The translations under genes were made by a program, and so were the position numbers. Positions 46,201 to 61,200 of a stretch of 64,000 nucleotides of DNA are shown here, piece after piece; within the stretch, counting starts at the first letter, position 1; each line of letters starts with the position of its first letter. The stretch is from Ischnura elegans (taxonomy: Eukaryota > Arthropoda > Insecta > Odonata > Coenagrionidae). Location of the stretch: positions 5,642,001 to 5,706,000 of the forward strand of contig NC_060254.1 in assembly GCF_921293095.1 (NCBI RefSeq), in the 5' to 3' direction. Below the pieces are notes generated by a model that worked only from the letters and a program-made list of their open reading frames with translations, was not told where the DNA came from and did not search any database.

Positions 46201-49200
46201 TAAGTGTTTTGTTTTAATTCCTTCACGGGTCACCACCAGGAAAAATATCCCTCGCCCTTCCTTTCGTCCCCTTTGTTTTTCTTTCCGTGAATGCGTTGTG
46301 GAAGAGTGCATAAGTGCCCGAATGTCACCCATCAGGTTGAATCGGGAACCCCCCACCCGCAATTATTTCCAAAGAAGGGGAATATTTTTAATTTATGAGA
46401 ATTACACGAAGAGAGTGGCATAGTTTTGTCCCATAGGTCCCATGCGGGAGGGATCCACGCGGATTTATATACAGTGGAACTTGGTTAGTATGTTTCTGAA
46501 GGGACCACGAAAAATGAACGTACTAGCCAGGAAAACGTACTAACGAGGAAAGTAAATAATAGCAGTCGGGGTTATTGCAATCAGTGAAAAAGTCGTCATA
46601 ATTACAATTACTATCGGTAGTTCTCATAGGATCGCCTTCCTGAACTCTTTTCACATTTAAAATCAAGAAAATGAGCGCTACCATGAAAAACAATACCATG
46701 TGAATAAAAATCGCAATTTTTCATGGACATCCCGGAGACGATTTCATGATTACGGCGTCTATCTCCCGTGATTTATCCTATATATATTTACAGAACGAGG
46801 ACGAGTGAAGCTCAGACAAGCAAAGACAAGTCATTTTTCTTTCTCACAGCGTACTCGGAGAATATAACAACAACCCGGAGTAAGTCAACTGGTTTTTTAA
46901 ACATCATAAAAATTGGGCAAAATTATATTGACTTTCAAATTACGGCAACAGCCGTAGACATTCGCTTCTGGAATGATACCATTTCGATTGTAAAATCGAT
47001 CGATATATCGACTGATGACACGCAAGATTATTAGATTACGACGTAATTACAAGAAAATTTTATATTAAACAGTTGAAATTTACTTTCAAAATTTGTCTAA
47101 TGTCGTCTGCTTTCGTTCCGAGATCAATTATTTTTAAGCTAAGCTCCGCGTGGAGATCCTGAGGATCGTCTGCTCCCGCAACAGTAGTCAAGTAAATATG
47201 CACGACGTCGAGTTTATGGAACAGTACTGCTTTAGATAATGTGGAAATTGTCTGACTCATTTCTTCATCATGATAACTCGTGCAATAGCAACAATTGCCC
47301 ACTCACGAACTTTGTGCGCAGCAGTGGGCACTCCCAAGCGCTCCAAAGGCAACAGAAGGTGAGGAGCTCGGGGTGGGGAAAATTGGGGCTTCTTATTGGT
47401 TGTAGTTTTTCATAGTCAGACATTCCCGAAAAATGGCCGCATTTTATTTTTCATCACGTCACAAGAATTCAGAAATGCATTTGGATAAATTACAGTAGAA
47501 GAAAGAGATGTGGAATGAATGGAAGAATGTTAATGACTAATGATAATAAATTAAATCATGAATTCAGACGTTTGCGACCCTTAAGAAGACACTAGAGAAC
47601 GAATTGCGGGTTGCGTCACGGCAAGCAATTGAGCGTACTAACCAGGAAAGCGCAATTTTTTCAAACGTACTAACCAAATTCTTTTACCTGTATTTTGTTC
47701 GGATGGTACCGGGACCGAGGGAAATCGCCGTACTAAGGAGGAAAACGTACTAAGGAGGAACGTACTAACCAAGTTCCACTGTATTTTCTTTTGTTTTTGT
47801 GCGACGTCTCCCCCCGGTTCTATTTTGGTATCCGGGCGAGCCAGGGGTGGGATGCCACATTAGTCGTTAAAGTAGTCCTGTTGGCCTTCAGGTCGGCCAA
47901 ATTTGTGCCAATAACCTCCGCTTCCCTCTCCTCCACCTCCTTTTCTGAATGCAAACGAAATAGAAATGCCCACCTTGCTGTAAAAACTTAGCAATGCCCC
48001 ACATGCTCAACGACTATTTTCACCTTAATACAGCGCCTGTTTCAGTATTTCCCTGACTTCCAGTGCACATTCCTACTTCCCTCACATTTCCCTGAGCCGT
48101 ATGAACCCTCGTCGCTGCATCTTTCTACTATGACCGTGTGAATGAGTGCTTTGCCGTTGACGTGAACTGAGGGAAGTGAAAAAATGTGGTTGACGGAGAA
48201 GTCAGGGAAATGGAAAATGGGAAGTTGGTGCGAACCATGACATGGTGCGACCTTGAGGATGGCACTCGACTAAAAGCCACATTGCCTGCAAGCATATACA
48301 TACATGATTGTTTTCTTGTACACACCTAGGGTGGTCCAAAAAAACTTATTTGAAACTAGTGAGTGGGGATGAATTTTTTGTGTGTTTAATTTCTTTAGTT
48401 AACACTACCTAAATGGCCATTTCCCTCATCAGAAACTGTATCCTGAAGATAATACTTACCAGGGGCGGATCCAGGAATTTTTTCTGGGAGGGGCACAAGC
48501 AAGGCCGTATCCAGGATTTTGTTCAGGGGGGGGCACAAGGATACTTTGTTATACAAAACGAACGAAATGATAATGGGACCGTATTAAAAATCTAGCATAT
48601 TTTTAAGGGTCTGGAGGGGGCACGTGCCCCCGTGCCCCCCCCCCCCCTGGATCCGCCTATGATACTTACTAATGATGAGTATGAAAAACAGTGGTGATGA
48701 ATTGTCTCTCTTATGTGAACAAAATTTTTTTAATTATTGGAATATTGTTTTGGAGGTGAGAATAGGTAAATGTCATTAGTTTTTGACCCATTCAAAATCA
48801 AGACCCTCACTGGGAAAGATAATATTTATTACTAGAAGTTTTTTTTTTAACTGATAACCACAACGTCTGACGTGGAAATATGAAAAACCCACAGTTTACC
48901 TCCGATGTGAAGTAGCAAATTTTCAATAATGAACTCCAGAAATTTTCAAACCCTAATCAGCAAATCTGAAAACAATCAAGCTAATTTTTTTTAGATTGGA
49001 AAATCAGCTGAACTTCTTTTGGTGCTTGAAGTTTTGTACGCAAACAAAACACAAAAAAATCAGCTTTATTGCACAACATTTGACCTGACACATTGAGCTA
49101 GAAATGTTCAGCCTAAAAAGATCATGATGCTGTTTAGTTTACAGTTTACAGGGTGACTTCCAGGGTTCCTACAGCAACATACGGCAGAAGGGGAACAAAT

Positions 49201-52200
49201 TTAAGTGACTTAAGTTATTTTTCCTGGGTGGATGAGCCACAAAAACATCTTGACTAACTTCAGTGAACAGTGACTGGACTGTTGATTACATTTACATTTT
49301 GTATCGCATTCCTGATTTCAGCCTCTGCAAATGTGTAATGGGGAGTAAAATAAACGTTCTCACAAAATCAGGTTGATTTCAGGTTTGGCATTAAAAGGTC
49401 ACTCAATTGTGCCCCACTAATGCTTTGCTGATTCAGAGTGGCTACCACTACACAAGGAGTTCTTTTCACCCAAAATGACACCACCTAAAATGTGACTTTC
49501 ATGTTGAAAAGCACAAAAAAGAAACAAACCGAAAATAACTCATTCTTTAATCCGATATAAAAAAAGATACTTATCCTCATCTAACCAAACCACTCCAAAA
49601 CACTCCCATCTCATGATGAAAATTCAACCTTATGAATATGTACATCATACGATTATCAATCTTAAGTAAATACTTAAAATAAATATATCTTGGAAAAATC
49701 AACCTATTTCGACCCACACAATCCCAAATATGTACTCTGATTCTGTTTATATCTGCATATAAAGTTGCCCACATGTAACAGGGCAACAACAAGGGTAACC
49801 TACATACCGAAATAATATTCTGTACAATGCTATGATCACCCACGCAAACATGAAAACAAGATGTCACCTTAATTCATCATTCATTGAATTTCAACCCGAG
49901 GGCAAAGCACATTTGAAATGAAATGATTATTCATGATGCCATTGGGTATTGATACATGTGATGGGGTAAAAGGGTGAACACACACGTAGTCAGTTTGAAT
50001 GGATGGCTACTCACTGTCTCACTCTCTCTGGAATGTGCATCTGCTCCAGTGGAACATATTCGGCAAGCTCCGACAGATCGTTGACAAAATTCAGTTTCCT
50101 ACTGAACTTGGAACTGAAAAATAATAAAACATTAGAGAAACTCTTGCAAGAGCTACTTCAAAAAGATTCATGGTCAATATGGAGCTTTTTCGAGTATCGA
50201 GCACAAAATGTTCAACCAATTTTAATCCTCTTCCCATGCATGCAAAAATAAGCAACCGCCCCCCCCGCTGGCTCACGCTTGAAGACATTCACACTCATTT
50301 GCATTTGCTTTGTATAAATCAATCGAGAAATTTTAGACAGTTTTGCAAGTGCATCCAAAGGGGCAGCATCACATGATTACTACAATTAACACAATATAAA
50401 GTACTCTAGTGGTATTTACAAGTGAATTAAAAATAATTAAAGTAATTCTTTATTATTTATTATTAAGGGCTGACACCCACTCTCAAATTTCCCCTTTAAT
50501 GGCTTTCCTCCAAAGGGATTTTATGGAAAAATGCAACAATTATATTGTGAAATAAGATTCTAAAATTAAATTTTATTAATTTTTAAAATTTACCGCGAGC
50601 TCTGCAACAATGAAGCACTTGACATTGCAAGTTTTGAAATTGTCACAAAAAAAGAGAGCAATTTTGAAGTACCGAAGCAATGGCAGGGCGCCATTGGGTC
50701 AGGTTACCCTTTCACGATATTATATTAAAAAATAAAATTTACATTGAGTGTAAATTAACTGCTGCTCAACCACTGTTTCTTTCCCCACTCCACTAAGAGC
50801 AAGGCCTTCCTGTCTTGCGCAAGCAATGTTGTGACTCCCTCTCATCAATCAATCAAAACAAGCTTCCCCTCCTCAAGCAGCGCCAATTAGGGATGTGCGA
50901 GTCCTCAAAACACTTGAGTCGAGTACCAACTACTAGCATTACGAATGTCGAGTCCAGTAGTTTCGGTTACAGAGCTTTCGAGGCTAGTAGGTCCAGCAAT
51001 CTGCCGACAGGAAGCACTATCATGAAACTCATGTAATAATACAGTTTTTAAAGCCAATAACGCATTCTAATGCCTTGGCCTGGTAGCTTCAGCTTGCTGC
51101 ATACACTATAGTTGTTGACCTGGGTGCCGAATACCTTTACGTCAGACTTCCGACCCAGCGCACACTGGTCCAAAATCGGAAAAAGCTGGAATGAAGTCAA
51201 AACTGTCCTTTGATAGAGACTTGAAACTAACCGTAAATACTCATAAATTATTACCAGATATAGATTTATATGCCATTTTACATAAATACGACCCTTTAGT
51301 GTTGATAAAGTAGCCCAAACATTACAAATTTTTCAATAGCATGCGCCATCTCGTTTTTCCTCGAAAATATTTGAATTTATCCAGGTGGTGTTGCGTTGGT
51401 ATGGTTTTTATGGAATAAAAAACGCAATATTCCTTTGACCAGGTGCTTTGCCTATACTTTCAATGACTTTTGAATATTTTAGGTCTCATACGTCTGGTTT
51501 TACAATGCAAAATGGCCGACCTGTTTTTCACGTGAAATTTTACATAAAGTAGATATTTTCTTTCATTTACAAAAAATATAACTCACAAAATTTGAAACAC
51601 AATATAAAGTAGAGATTTCTTAAGAGTACTGAGTAGAAATCTTGGACAAAAACGTTTGCGATGAAGGAAATGAGAGCAATTTTTCGACTGCTCGTCAATG
51701 CTGAGCTACACGACACGGGATCCTAAGGCTTGGTAACTTAGGCCAATTTTTCAAGTTAAAAAAAATTTATTCTTGAAAATCATCATTTAAAGCATGGAAT
51801 ATCGTCTTCATTGGCCTAAAACACTAAACTGAGGATGTTAAAAAGGATTATGTATAGATCGACTTGACCATTTAGCGCATTACTCGAGTAAAAATACTAA
51901 GGATTGGATATTTTTCGGAACCATCCCACGCATAAGAAATATTGAAGTATCAGGTATTGAAGTAAAGCGAAGCAAAAGTAAACCATCAACGCCACGTACG
52001 CCAGTAGACGCCCTGGATTGAGCCAAGTGGAGAAGACTTAGCAGAACAGCGGACCCTGCAATAGCACGGGACAAACGCTAGGATGAAGAAGATTGAAGTA
52101 AAGTGAAGAGATTAAGTCAGCATGCTTAAGAGAGAGAAAAACGAACTGTTTCCGTGAAAGGCAACAACCGATACCCTTTTTCCCTTTCCACCTTCCCCGA

Positions 52201-55200
52201 GGTGAGTCGCGTGGAAAGGGGAGTTTTTGCATCACAAGGCATCTTTAAGCCTTTTTTATTACTGCGTCCGTCTGATGTGACATTCATTTTTTGTGTTCAG
52301 TTTCTTTCTTGAACTTAAAAAAAAAAACAAGAGTTTTTAAGGTTGATTAAACGACGTGAGAAGTATAGAGTTTTTTTTGACTCTACAAAACTAAAGCTAA
52401 GTTCTATAGTTCGTTCGCTTTGTCCACTTGAATTCCATGAAGATTCAAGATCTAAAAAAATCGTTGATATAATTTTTAATAAAAATTCCAAAGGTTGCAA
52501 AATCTTCCAAAATTTTGATAGGAAATTACTTGCCCAGCTACACAAGTGTGTAACAAAAGGAAATTTTCTGCAGGCAGCAATGCTGTAGCATGGAGACGTC
52601 AAAACCTGCTGGCTGAGCATGTAGAATAATTGTTTTTACTGCTTGAGAATTTGAAAGGGCCAAATATTACATGATTCACATATGTAGTATGTAATCTTTA
52701 TTATAGCTGTGAAAATGACTATACTCAGGGCTCTCCCTTGCAGTTTGGATGCATATATGACTTAAATGGTCGACATATTAATTGAGATTAATTAATTTCA
52801 AGTGTACCTATGGAACTATTGAAGAGACATTACCTAATTTTCATTCATCTCCTACTTCTGACATTAACAATCAATGATCCTCATTAAATTTTCCTTCTTA
52901 CATTAGGTTAGACATTCATCATAGAAAATTGGAGTAGAATATATTGTAGTATGCATTGCTGTATTGCCTAGTTCAGAAATTATCATACTCGACTCGATGC
53001 TTGCAAGTAATTTTCAACTCGACTCGAGATCAAAAAGTACTACTCGCACATCCTGAGTGCTAATGTAATACTAGAGCCTCCTCTCAGTGAAGGAACAATC
53101 ACTTGGCAGTTCACCTCACCTAATGAACGGCCTAGTCATCAAAACAATGGTTTTGAGCCAGAAGGTTGGGTGAACGAGATAGAGGGCCCTAAGGTTTTTC
53201 CTCAGCCGACGGTCGATGAGTCGATAGCATCGCTTGAGCCAACTGAAGGTGGGCATTCGAGAGCCGGGCGATCCCACCGCTCCGTGCAAGTACACCAGCA
53301 CATACTCCTCTGCCACCAGAGCCTCCAATGTGGTCACAACGTACCTGCAAAAAAAGAAATCTTGTTTTCATCTTCCAAATTGATATTCATTTATTTAAAT
53401 TTCTTTCCTATCACCCTGAAAACAGCACATAAGGGAATTTTTCATCCAGAGTTTCATCAGTAAACAATTATGACACAAGCATCCAGATCATAAACAACTT
53501 ATGAGCCAAGTTGCTTCTCTGATTTCTGCCCAGTGACCAATGATTTTCCATTTTCTGGGTTCCACCATGTCCTCATTTGCCATAGACAACAGCTTTGCCA
53601 CCGACCCTCCTCGCGTCTCAAGGTTGAAAGTGCTAGTCTGCATTTTTCTCCATCTTTATACAGCCCTTCTTTAACACCTTTAAGTCTATCTGTTAACCGA
53701 TTGGTTGCCTCTCTGAGTGCTCTCTTCCGTGAATGGTGGAGAGGGTCAACGTGGCCCCTTCGGTCACGTACTTCTGCATTATGATGGCAGATTGGACAAC
53801 ACTCGATTGCAATATTCGTGACCAAATTATTCAAGCATGCATCACCAAAGTAGATATTGAATCTTTCTTTATTTTTGCTGTTCATAAAATCTTATTCATC
53901 GCATAAGAAATTATGCCATTCAGTAGTTCACCATTCTATTGAGAAATCCTAAATTTTGGTTGCAAAAATGCTGTGCTTTTGAACAGGACTGTTCATAATC
54001 AAAAACATTGTGAGGATATTGTAAACATGCCAAGATCCCCAGATGGGAATACAATAGGTATCTCCAGAGAGAAGGCCATATTGAGAGAGAGACACTATGG
54101 AACGAAATTCGAGAAGGGATGGAGACAAGGAAAAACACCACCACCATAACATGGACAAAATATGAGCAAATCATGGCTGCCAGTTCTAAAAGTCAGAATG
54201 TTCAAGAGGAATAACCCCGCCCACCAGAGCCTACATAAATAGCTGTAGTAATGTGCGCCGACCTAATACAAGGACCGCCAAATATTTAATAAATTGATGG
54301 CAGAATCACATTTTGCAGCATACAGGGTAAGAGAGTTTTCTATTTTCCATTGCAATCCCCACAGAATCAATTTTGGAAAAAATCCTACTGCAGTAGACTC
54401 TCGTGAATACAAACAACGTTAATACAAAGTTCTCGCTATTACCAAGCAAACCGTTGGTCCTGACAAAAAGGCCCAATCAATATTATCAGACCCACCCAAC
54501 CCTACCCAATCAATATTAAAAGAAACATTACTACGAAATTACAAACCTCAGTCCCAGTCGTTACAAAATGAACTCTATTACGAAGTTCCATGAAAAAGCA
54601 ACAGCATTTAGGTGGATGTACACTTCGCTAAGTTATCATCTTTGGTCTACGTTTAAGTTCTCTTCTTGTACTGTGTCCGAGAGCACCAATTTCGGTTCTT
54701 TCTTCAGTAGGAGATACTTCAATATGCAGCATCATCATAAAATAAGCTGCATTCCTGTGGAATTATGGTGACCCACCCATTAACACTCATGAATTACAGG
54801 CAGTATATCCTCTTCCTACGCACATTGGATTTACGAACTTTCAGAGATATGAACATTCGAAGGATTCAAGCACGCCCAAAATTTCAAATTTCGCACCTTT
54901 AGAGTTTGCCGATGTGACATGACGTGGCGTAGAGGAAGGAACTCACACTTTGGGCATAATCCGAACAAAGTATCGTTTAATCCGGTGTGAAGTCAGGAAC
55001 TGTCCAGCATTTCGCCAATTATTTCTTCCCGCGGATGGCGATTTTTTGGCTCCGGCTACGTTACAAGCTAGATCAGTTTATCACAATTGTGAGTTAACAC
55101 ATGATTGTGATGTGGTGTTGCATTCTGCAAGATAACCACTCTCCTCGATGCCTTGTATAGGTTTGTCAACTTACGAGCATGGTCTTGGAATGCAGCTTCT

Positions 55201-58200
55201 TCGTACATCAAGAACTTGCGCATCATTTAATCACCTATGTAATGACTTGAATTTGAAGATTATAAGTGCGGGAGATTGAAGAGAGAAGAAATTTTGACGA
55301 AGTATGTTTTTTTTTTCTTTCGATGATTCCTAAAAGAAATGTTCATACGAACTTCGTTATTAGGAACCTCCAGTTTTTCCGTCCCGTGAACTTCGTAATA
55401 ACAAGAGTCTACTGAATAGATTACTTATTATCCTACAATCATTCCATGTCAAATCACCCAGAAAATTTTCAAAATGACACCCACCGACTCAGATTTTTAT
55501 GAAATTTTTGTCACTAGCTAGTACCGCCTATTTAATGACCTATGTAAAATATTTCCTCCCTCACTCTCACGGTTTGTATGTTATGAGGGGTCAAAGTTTG
55601 AAATGTTTGCTCAGGAGTGGGATTAAAATTTCAGAGTACAATGCACAAGGTAAAAATTCAACAATAAGCAACATTGCCCAAACAGCACAATTTTCAAAGA
55701 AACAAGAGCAGCATTAACCCCTCAAACAAGTAGAGACGGATTGGAAACGCCAACCGCTTACATCACGTAGTGCACCCGGCTTCGCTTTGAAGGCAACAAC
55801 GCCACTGAAGCAAGATCTGGCTTGTTCGTCCTCGACTCCCTCATTTGTAGCCTTGTTGCTTGAAATACGGAGGGAGTGCGCTCCTTCCCCTCCACCTCTC
55901 CTATACGCGCTTCTGCTGCCCTCCCCCTCCTCATGCTGAGTGGTTGAGCACCTCGTCGCTCGTGACGTTAATGCTTTTTTAAATACTGTTAATTGTGTTG
56001 CTGATTTCGCAGTTGCAATTTAATTTAATGATATACTGATAAAAATATGATTATGCGTAGAAACATTTCTATTGACATAAGGAGAACCAATGTATGCCTT
56101 GTGCGTGCATTGTGGCGTGAAATTATAGCGAGGAAGTGCTAATTCCACCTCACCATACTGAAGCATTTTTGGGTGAAACAAAAGTTGGTATATGATGAGA
56201 AAGTGACAAAATTGGGGGAAACGTACATGAGGAAAATTTGAATTTAGTCGATGGCAGTTGGGTAGCCATGAATTACGTTAGGGGGGGTCCAAAACCAGGG
56301 GGGGGGGGGATATTGAAACAACAGAGCACAATGTATAGGGTTTCCAACAAATTTTATCGCCATTCAAAATAGAAAAAAAACTTCATTTTTCAAAATCTAT
56401 TTTAAATTCATGATTTTTCAATATTTTTTCCTTTTATGAAGGAAAGTAATAGTGTTTTTGTATATCGGGGGGTCTGGACCCCCTGGATTTCCCTCTCTCG
56501 CTACACCACTGATCAGTGGTTTATCCGAAGATTTTTCCTATTTTCATTTCCAAACCCAAGCGTAACAGTTTAGGTCCTGAGCATGTAAAGATGTTTTTAA
56601 AAAAACAACTTGAAAGCCTATAAAAATGAATTTTAATTTATAAAAATATTAAAATGTGTAAGATTCTAAAAAGCATTCATTTGATTGTATGTACCCAGAA
56701 TAAACCTGAATAATTATTCGTTTAACAGCAGGAATTTGAAAATGCATTTGTATCTGAAAATATCCGATCCGAAAGATCCGGCTTCGAAAATCAAGGATCC
56801 GATCCGAATCCGAAAAAAAATCCTGGATCCGTCCATCCCTAGATTAGACCCAGATAGGGTAAAAATGTTGAATTTTTAAAAATCAAAACCTGGAGAAAGA
56901 ACAAACAGTGGCTGCCTGATGTACTGTGACATATTGGTCGATCATGCATTCTTTAACAACATGTTATTTAAACCTTTTTGCTTGGCAAATGAAATTATGG
57001 AGACAATCTTAAGTTTTTTTTACAGAGCTTTCATGGTAATTTACTTCTTTAGTGAAATTATTGTCATTCACTTCTTGCGGTTGTTATTTTAAATTTGCCA
57101 TTAATTCAGATAATGAGAGTTCATCCTTGGAACCGAGTATCAAGAACCGATAGGGGAGAACCCGAACAGTACCGAGAACCGCACCGATATTGAGAACCAA
57201 AAAAATTTAAGAACCGACTCATCCTAAGTATCAACATACCTTGACTCTAACTGTGTAAACTAGGATAAATGAAAATACTAGTTTAAATAAAATTCTTAAA
57301 ATAATGCACTTCAATCATAAAACTTACTTTGAGAATGGTTGGATTGGGACCTATAGGTTGCATATAACAGGGAACAAACTTTCTCATTGGATTTGCCAAC
57401 ACACAATGTAAATAAAGAGCACTTTGTGAAGTTCTGTGCTAGACACATTGATTTTGATATTTTGCTGCACTTTCGTTGATAACTTGTACTCAAGTGAAAG
57501 CAAACTGCTCATTTTTGTAATTGGGAGAATTTCCCAAGAACAAATAAATAGACAAAAAACAAATATTCTCTCAATTTCATGAGACTCTTAAGTGAAATGG
57601 GCATAAAGCATCAAGAGTTCAAAACAGTATAATCCACAAATCACTCACAAAAAGAGATTGTCCATCAGGTAATCGTAATCTGGACGGCTGCGCTCCGGGA
57701 GATAACATGCACTGAACAGGATGATTGCATTGTGGAAGTTACCAGGCATATACCCCCCGTGGGACAAAACCTGAAAAAAATTAACGAACAGTTGCAATCA
57801 CAACAAAATCACAACTCTTATCACCACAAAAAATATTATTTCTTTAAATGTGGACAGAAATATGGATGAGGCCTCCGGCTCATTGTAAGAAGTAGGCTGA
57901 TCTAGGGAGGGGTAAAATGTCGGTAAGATGTTAATCTTACCTACATCATGAAGTGAACAAAAAAGTATGAGAAAGAATGAACATCTTGAAAAGTAAAAAT
58001 TTACAGGAGAGCTTGAATTGGGAAGTGACCGTTTCCTAAGAATTCAATTCCTTTTGAATTACAGCAAGTAGAAGCCCTTTCCCATAGGACACAATCTCCA
58101 CATCCACCATCACCAGCGACATCTCAACAATCGCACCACCTTTCCCATTAAGAAACCATATGACCTCTAAAACTATGCTCACAATATGTACTGGTAATCA

Positions 58201-61200
58201 CTTTTGGGATACAGATGAGTATGTCACCACTAGAAAAATTTTTCATAACATGGAATTTTGGGCACACACTTCCTAATTGAATAATTTCAACAATAATAAC
58301 AACAGGCTTCATCATAGGAACCGTTTCCTTATAAAAGCTATTGAAACTTTTACAAAGAGCCAGCGTTGAAAAAAAAACATTTAATTTAACAGTAAAATAG
58401 TTTCCGTTCAGCAGAGAAGTTGGGTGTGACCTACTCGTGGGTCATGTCGCAGCAAATGCGTTACCACACAAAGGGTAAAATTATCAAATTTGAGACACAG
58501 GCAAATGTTGGCAATGGTCCACATTGCACACCCGGAACATATAAAAAAGTGAGTGCCCAAGAAAGAGAGAAAGTAGAAGCGGTTGGCATGGGATGTGGTG
58601 GAAGGACCTTTTTGAATGGTCCGATGGCTCGCATGTCTATTCTCCTTTGAAGGCCCGCCACCATGCACTCGCGCCAATTACGCTCCTCGGCACGCTCTTC
58701 CGCCGCCGTCAACTCAGGAATCGGAGGAACTTTCACCACTGGGTCATCGTCCTTCTTCACATTGACGGGCGTCGTCATGCCAAGCCCTACATTCAAACGA
58801 AGATCAACAAGTTTTTACCAATTATGAGCACTATTCTATACATGCAGCCAGATTATAAAAATAATATAGAATCCAAAATTATAGACCAGATATGGGGCTG
58901 CAAGACAAAAGTCATATCTAAGCAGACATTGCTGTACCAAAAACTGTTGGCTGTAGTGTTGGAGGCCTTCAAGATTTCAGATTCAGAAGAAGAATGGAGA
59001 AGGTGAAGTGGATGAGAGGAAAGGGAAGGACTAAGTTGTAGACATGGAGCTGGTGAGGAGAGGCAGCTTAGCAATGATCGCAATGCCCGCACTTTCAATT
59101 CTTACAAGTACTCCTTTGAAATCTGGTCCCTGGTTCCCAATAACAATAAAAACATCTAAATTAAACATATTAATCTTCTGAAATAACAGAACAGTAAATA
59201 CTTATGTCTAACATTAGTGAAATAATGTAAATAAAATAAGTGATATTGAACTCAACGCAAAATTCTGATCCTGGGGCCTACTTTTCATGAGACATAAACT
59301 CAGTCATTGTCTTTTGTAGCAGTGAAAATCGCCTTATCGACGACACATAATTTTGCCACTGTCTCATGAACAATAGATGGGCAGGTGCAGCAGTAGCCAA
59401 TGTTCAGTATCACAGGGCAAGGTCAAGCGTTGCTTCTCCTCCTTCAAGTGGCTCCAACCCTTCTTTATCACACTGGGTCTCATCGTCACTTTCTTCCTCC
59501 TCATATTGCACTGGTTCTTGAGCGACTGACACTATGTCATGTGTCTACGTCATCAACGGTCATCCATTCTTTTGTTTCTTGCAATACATTGGCAATCCCC
59601 TAACAATAAAAGCACTAGGCTTTGCTGATTTCCCAATCAACGCTAATGGGAGATTACGGGTACTACATATTCACATTATAACATGCCATCAGTGTGACCT
59701 GATCTTTAAACCTGGAGCACAGGTCTCTTCTTTGGAAGCCAAGTTCTTTGTGAGCAATGCCCTATAATTTAGGCCAGTTTCATTGGCATTGAATTTTTTT
59801 TTTGTTAATAATTCCCCTTTAATGTCAAATTTTCAAACGTATTCACGCACTCATTTGCCGCATAAAGATCAGAGGAAAGCTTCTCTCTTCTAATTGTCAA
59901 TCAACGTACACCATGGAACTTCTTCCAGTGATCTAGCCATCTGATGCTGGCACTCAAAGACTTATCGCTGTTCATCAGTTTATTCATTTGAATGAATAAT
60001 AGGCCCACTTAAAGGAGCCTGCCTCTCTCTTACCTTGGTGAGCCAAACAAAAAGAGCTTCATCAACTTTATTGCATGAAGACTGCTTTGCTGTCGGCCTA
60101 TTTTCAAGAGTCTTGCCAGAAGAAGTAGCGCAGTATTGCTCCAGCTTTGCGTGGTTTATTTGCCAACCACAAACTGTAGCTTTACCAACATTTAACTCTG
60201 TCACAAATGTAGTTACACTTTCACCCTTGTCTAAACGCAGTAAATGCTGCATCTAGTCTATCTTGAAGCATAAGGATTGTGTGCTTACACTTGCTATCAA
60301 TATCAACCACACCTTAAAACACAAATGCTCACACAAAAAATGAAACAATTAGTACCCTGTAACAACAGATGACAAACTAATGAAGTGCTGATGGCCAAAC
60401 GTGCCAGACTAGCCTACGAGTCAGCAGTGTGGTGCATCAAACAAGGAAGAGGGCAAGTACAGCATTTTCCACTTACTCCATCCTTTACTCTGCTTCTGAT
60501 TCATTCTTCCATTTTAAAGTGGCTCTTTATAAGTATATTTGCTAATTTGAACAATAAATTAATATAAGCAGGGTTCGGTCCCAATTACTTTGAATTAGTG
60601 TAACTCCAATGCAACTATCTTACCCAGATTTAGGACAAAACAGAGAAGACTATTCAGAGATACCTATATGGTAGTTGTTTTTCAAAATTAAATTTTTTCT
60701 CTGGCAGAGTTCCAAAAATAGGGGAGATAGTCTTAAAATTGTGTTCAATTCCAATGCATACATATACAGTACCAATATACTTTCTGTGCAGTTCATTAGA
60801 ATCTGAATTACGCACAAAACTGGCTTACAGTTATTCTCAAGAGCTTAGCTTGTCCATAACCCTGGGACTATGTACCTGTATTTTAACCCTCAAGTGGCCA
60901 CGCTGGCATATAAAGTGTGCCAAGCTTTGAAAACAAAGGATTTCAACATTGCACGTACATTCTGGTCTTGAATGGCCTCGTGTATTCTTACCATGTACTT
61001 TCTATTGTTATTCTTACCATGGACGGTCTATTGTGTGAGTTTTCATAGCTCGAAGTTTGCAGCTAATTATTTTTAGATTGGCGAGAGGAACCGACACTCA
61101 TGGCGTTCAAAGTACGCCACATGACCGGCCGTGTACCTCGTGCTTTGCTTTTCTTGAATGGCCTCGCGTATTCTTACAATGTCATTTTGACTCTCTATAG

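Noticed and set aside
45230-46470. Possible solo LTR of a retroelement
   Set aside because: Some stretches look like an LTR border, but no paired ends, target duplication or primer site could be shown.
47060-47302. An 80-residue minus-strand frame inside the Tigger-like element
   Set aside because: It looks protein-like but matches no DDE or helix-turn-helix motif, so it was not called a transposase piece.
54568-55135. Two frames of 60-67 residues in the pogo-like element
   Set aside because: Neither shows transposase motifs, and both are short enough to be chance.
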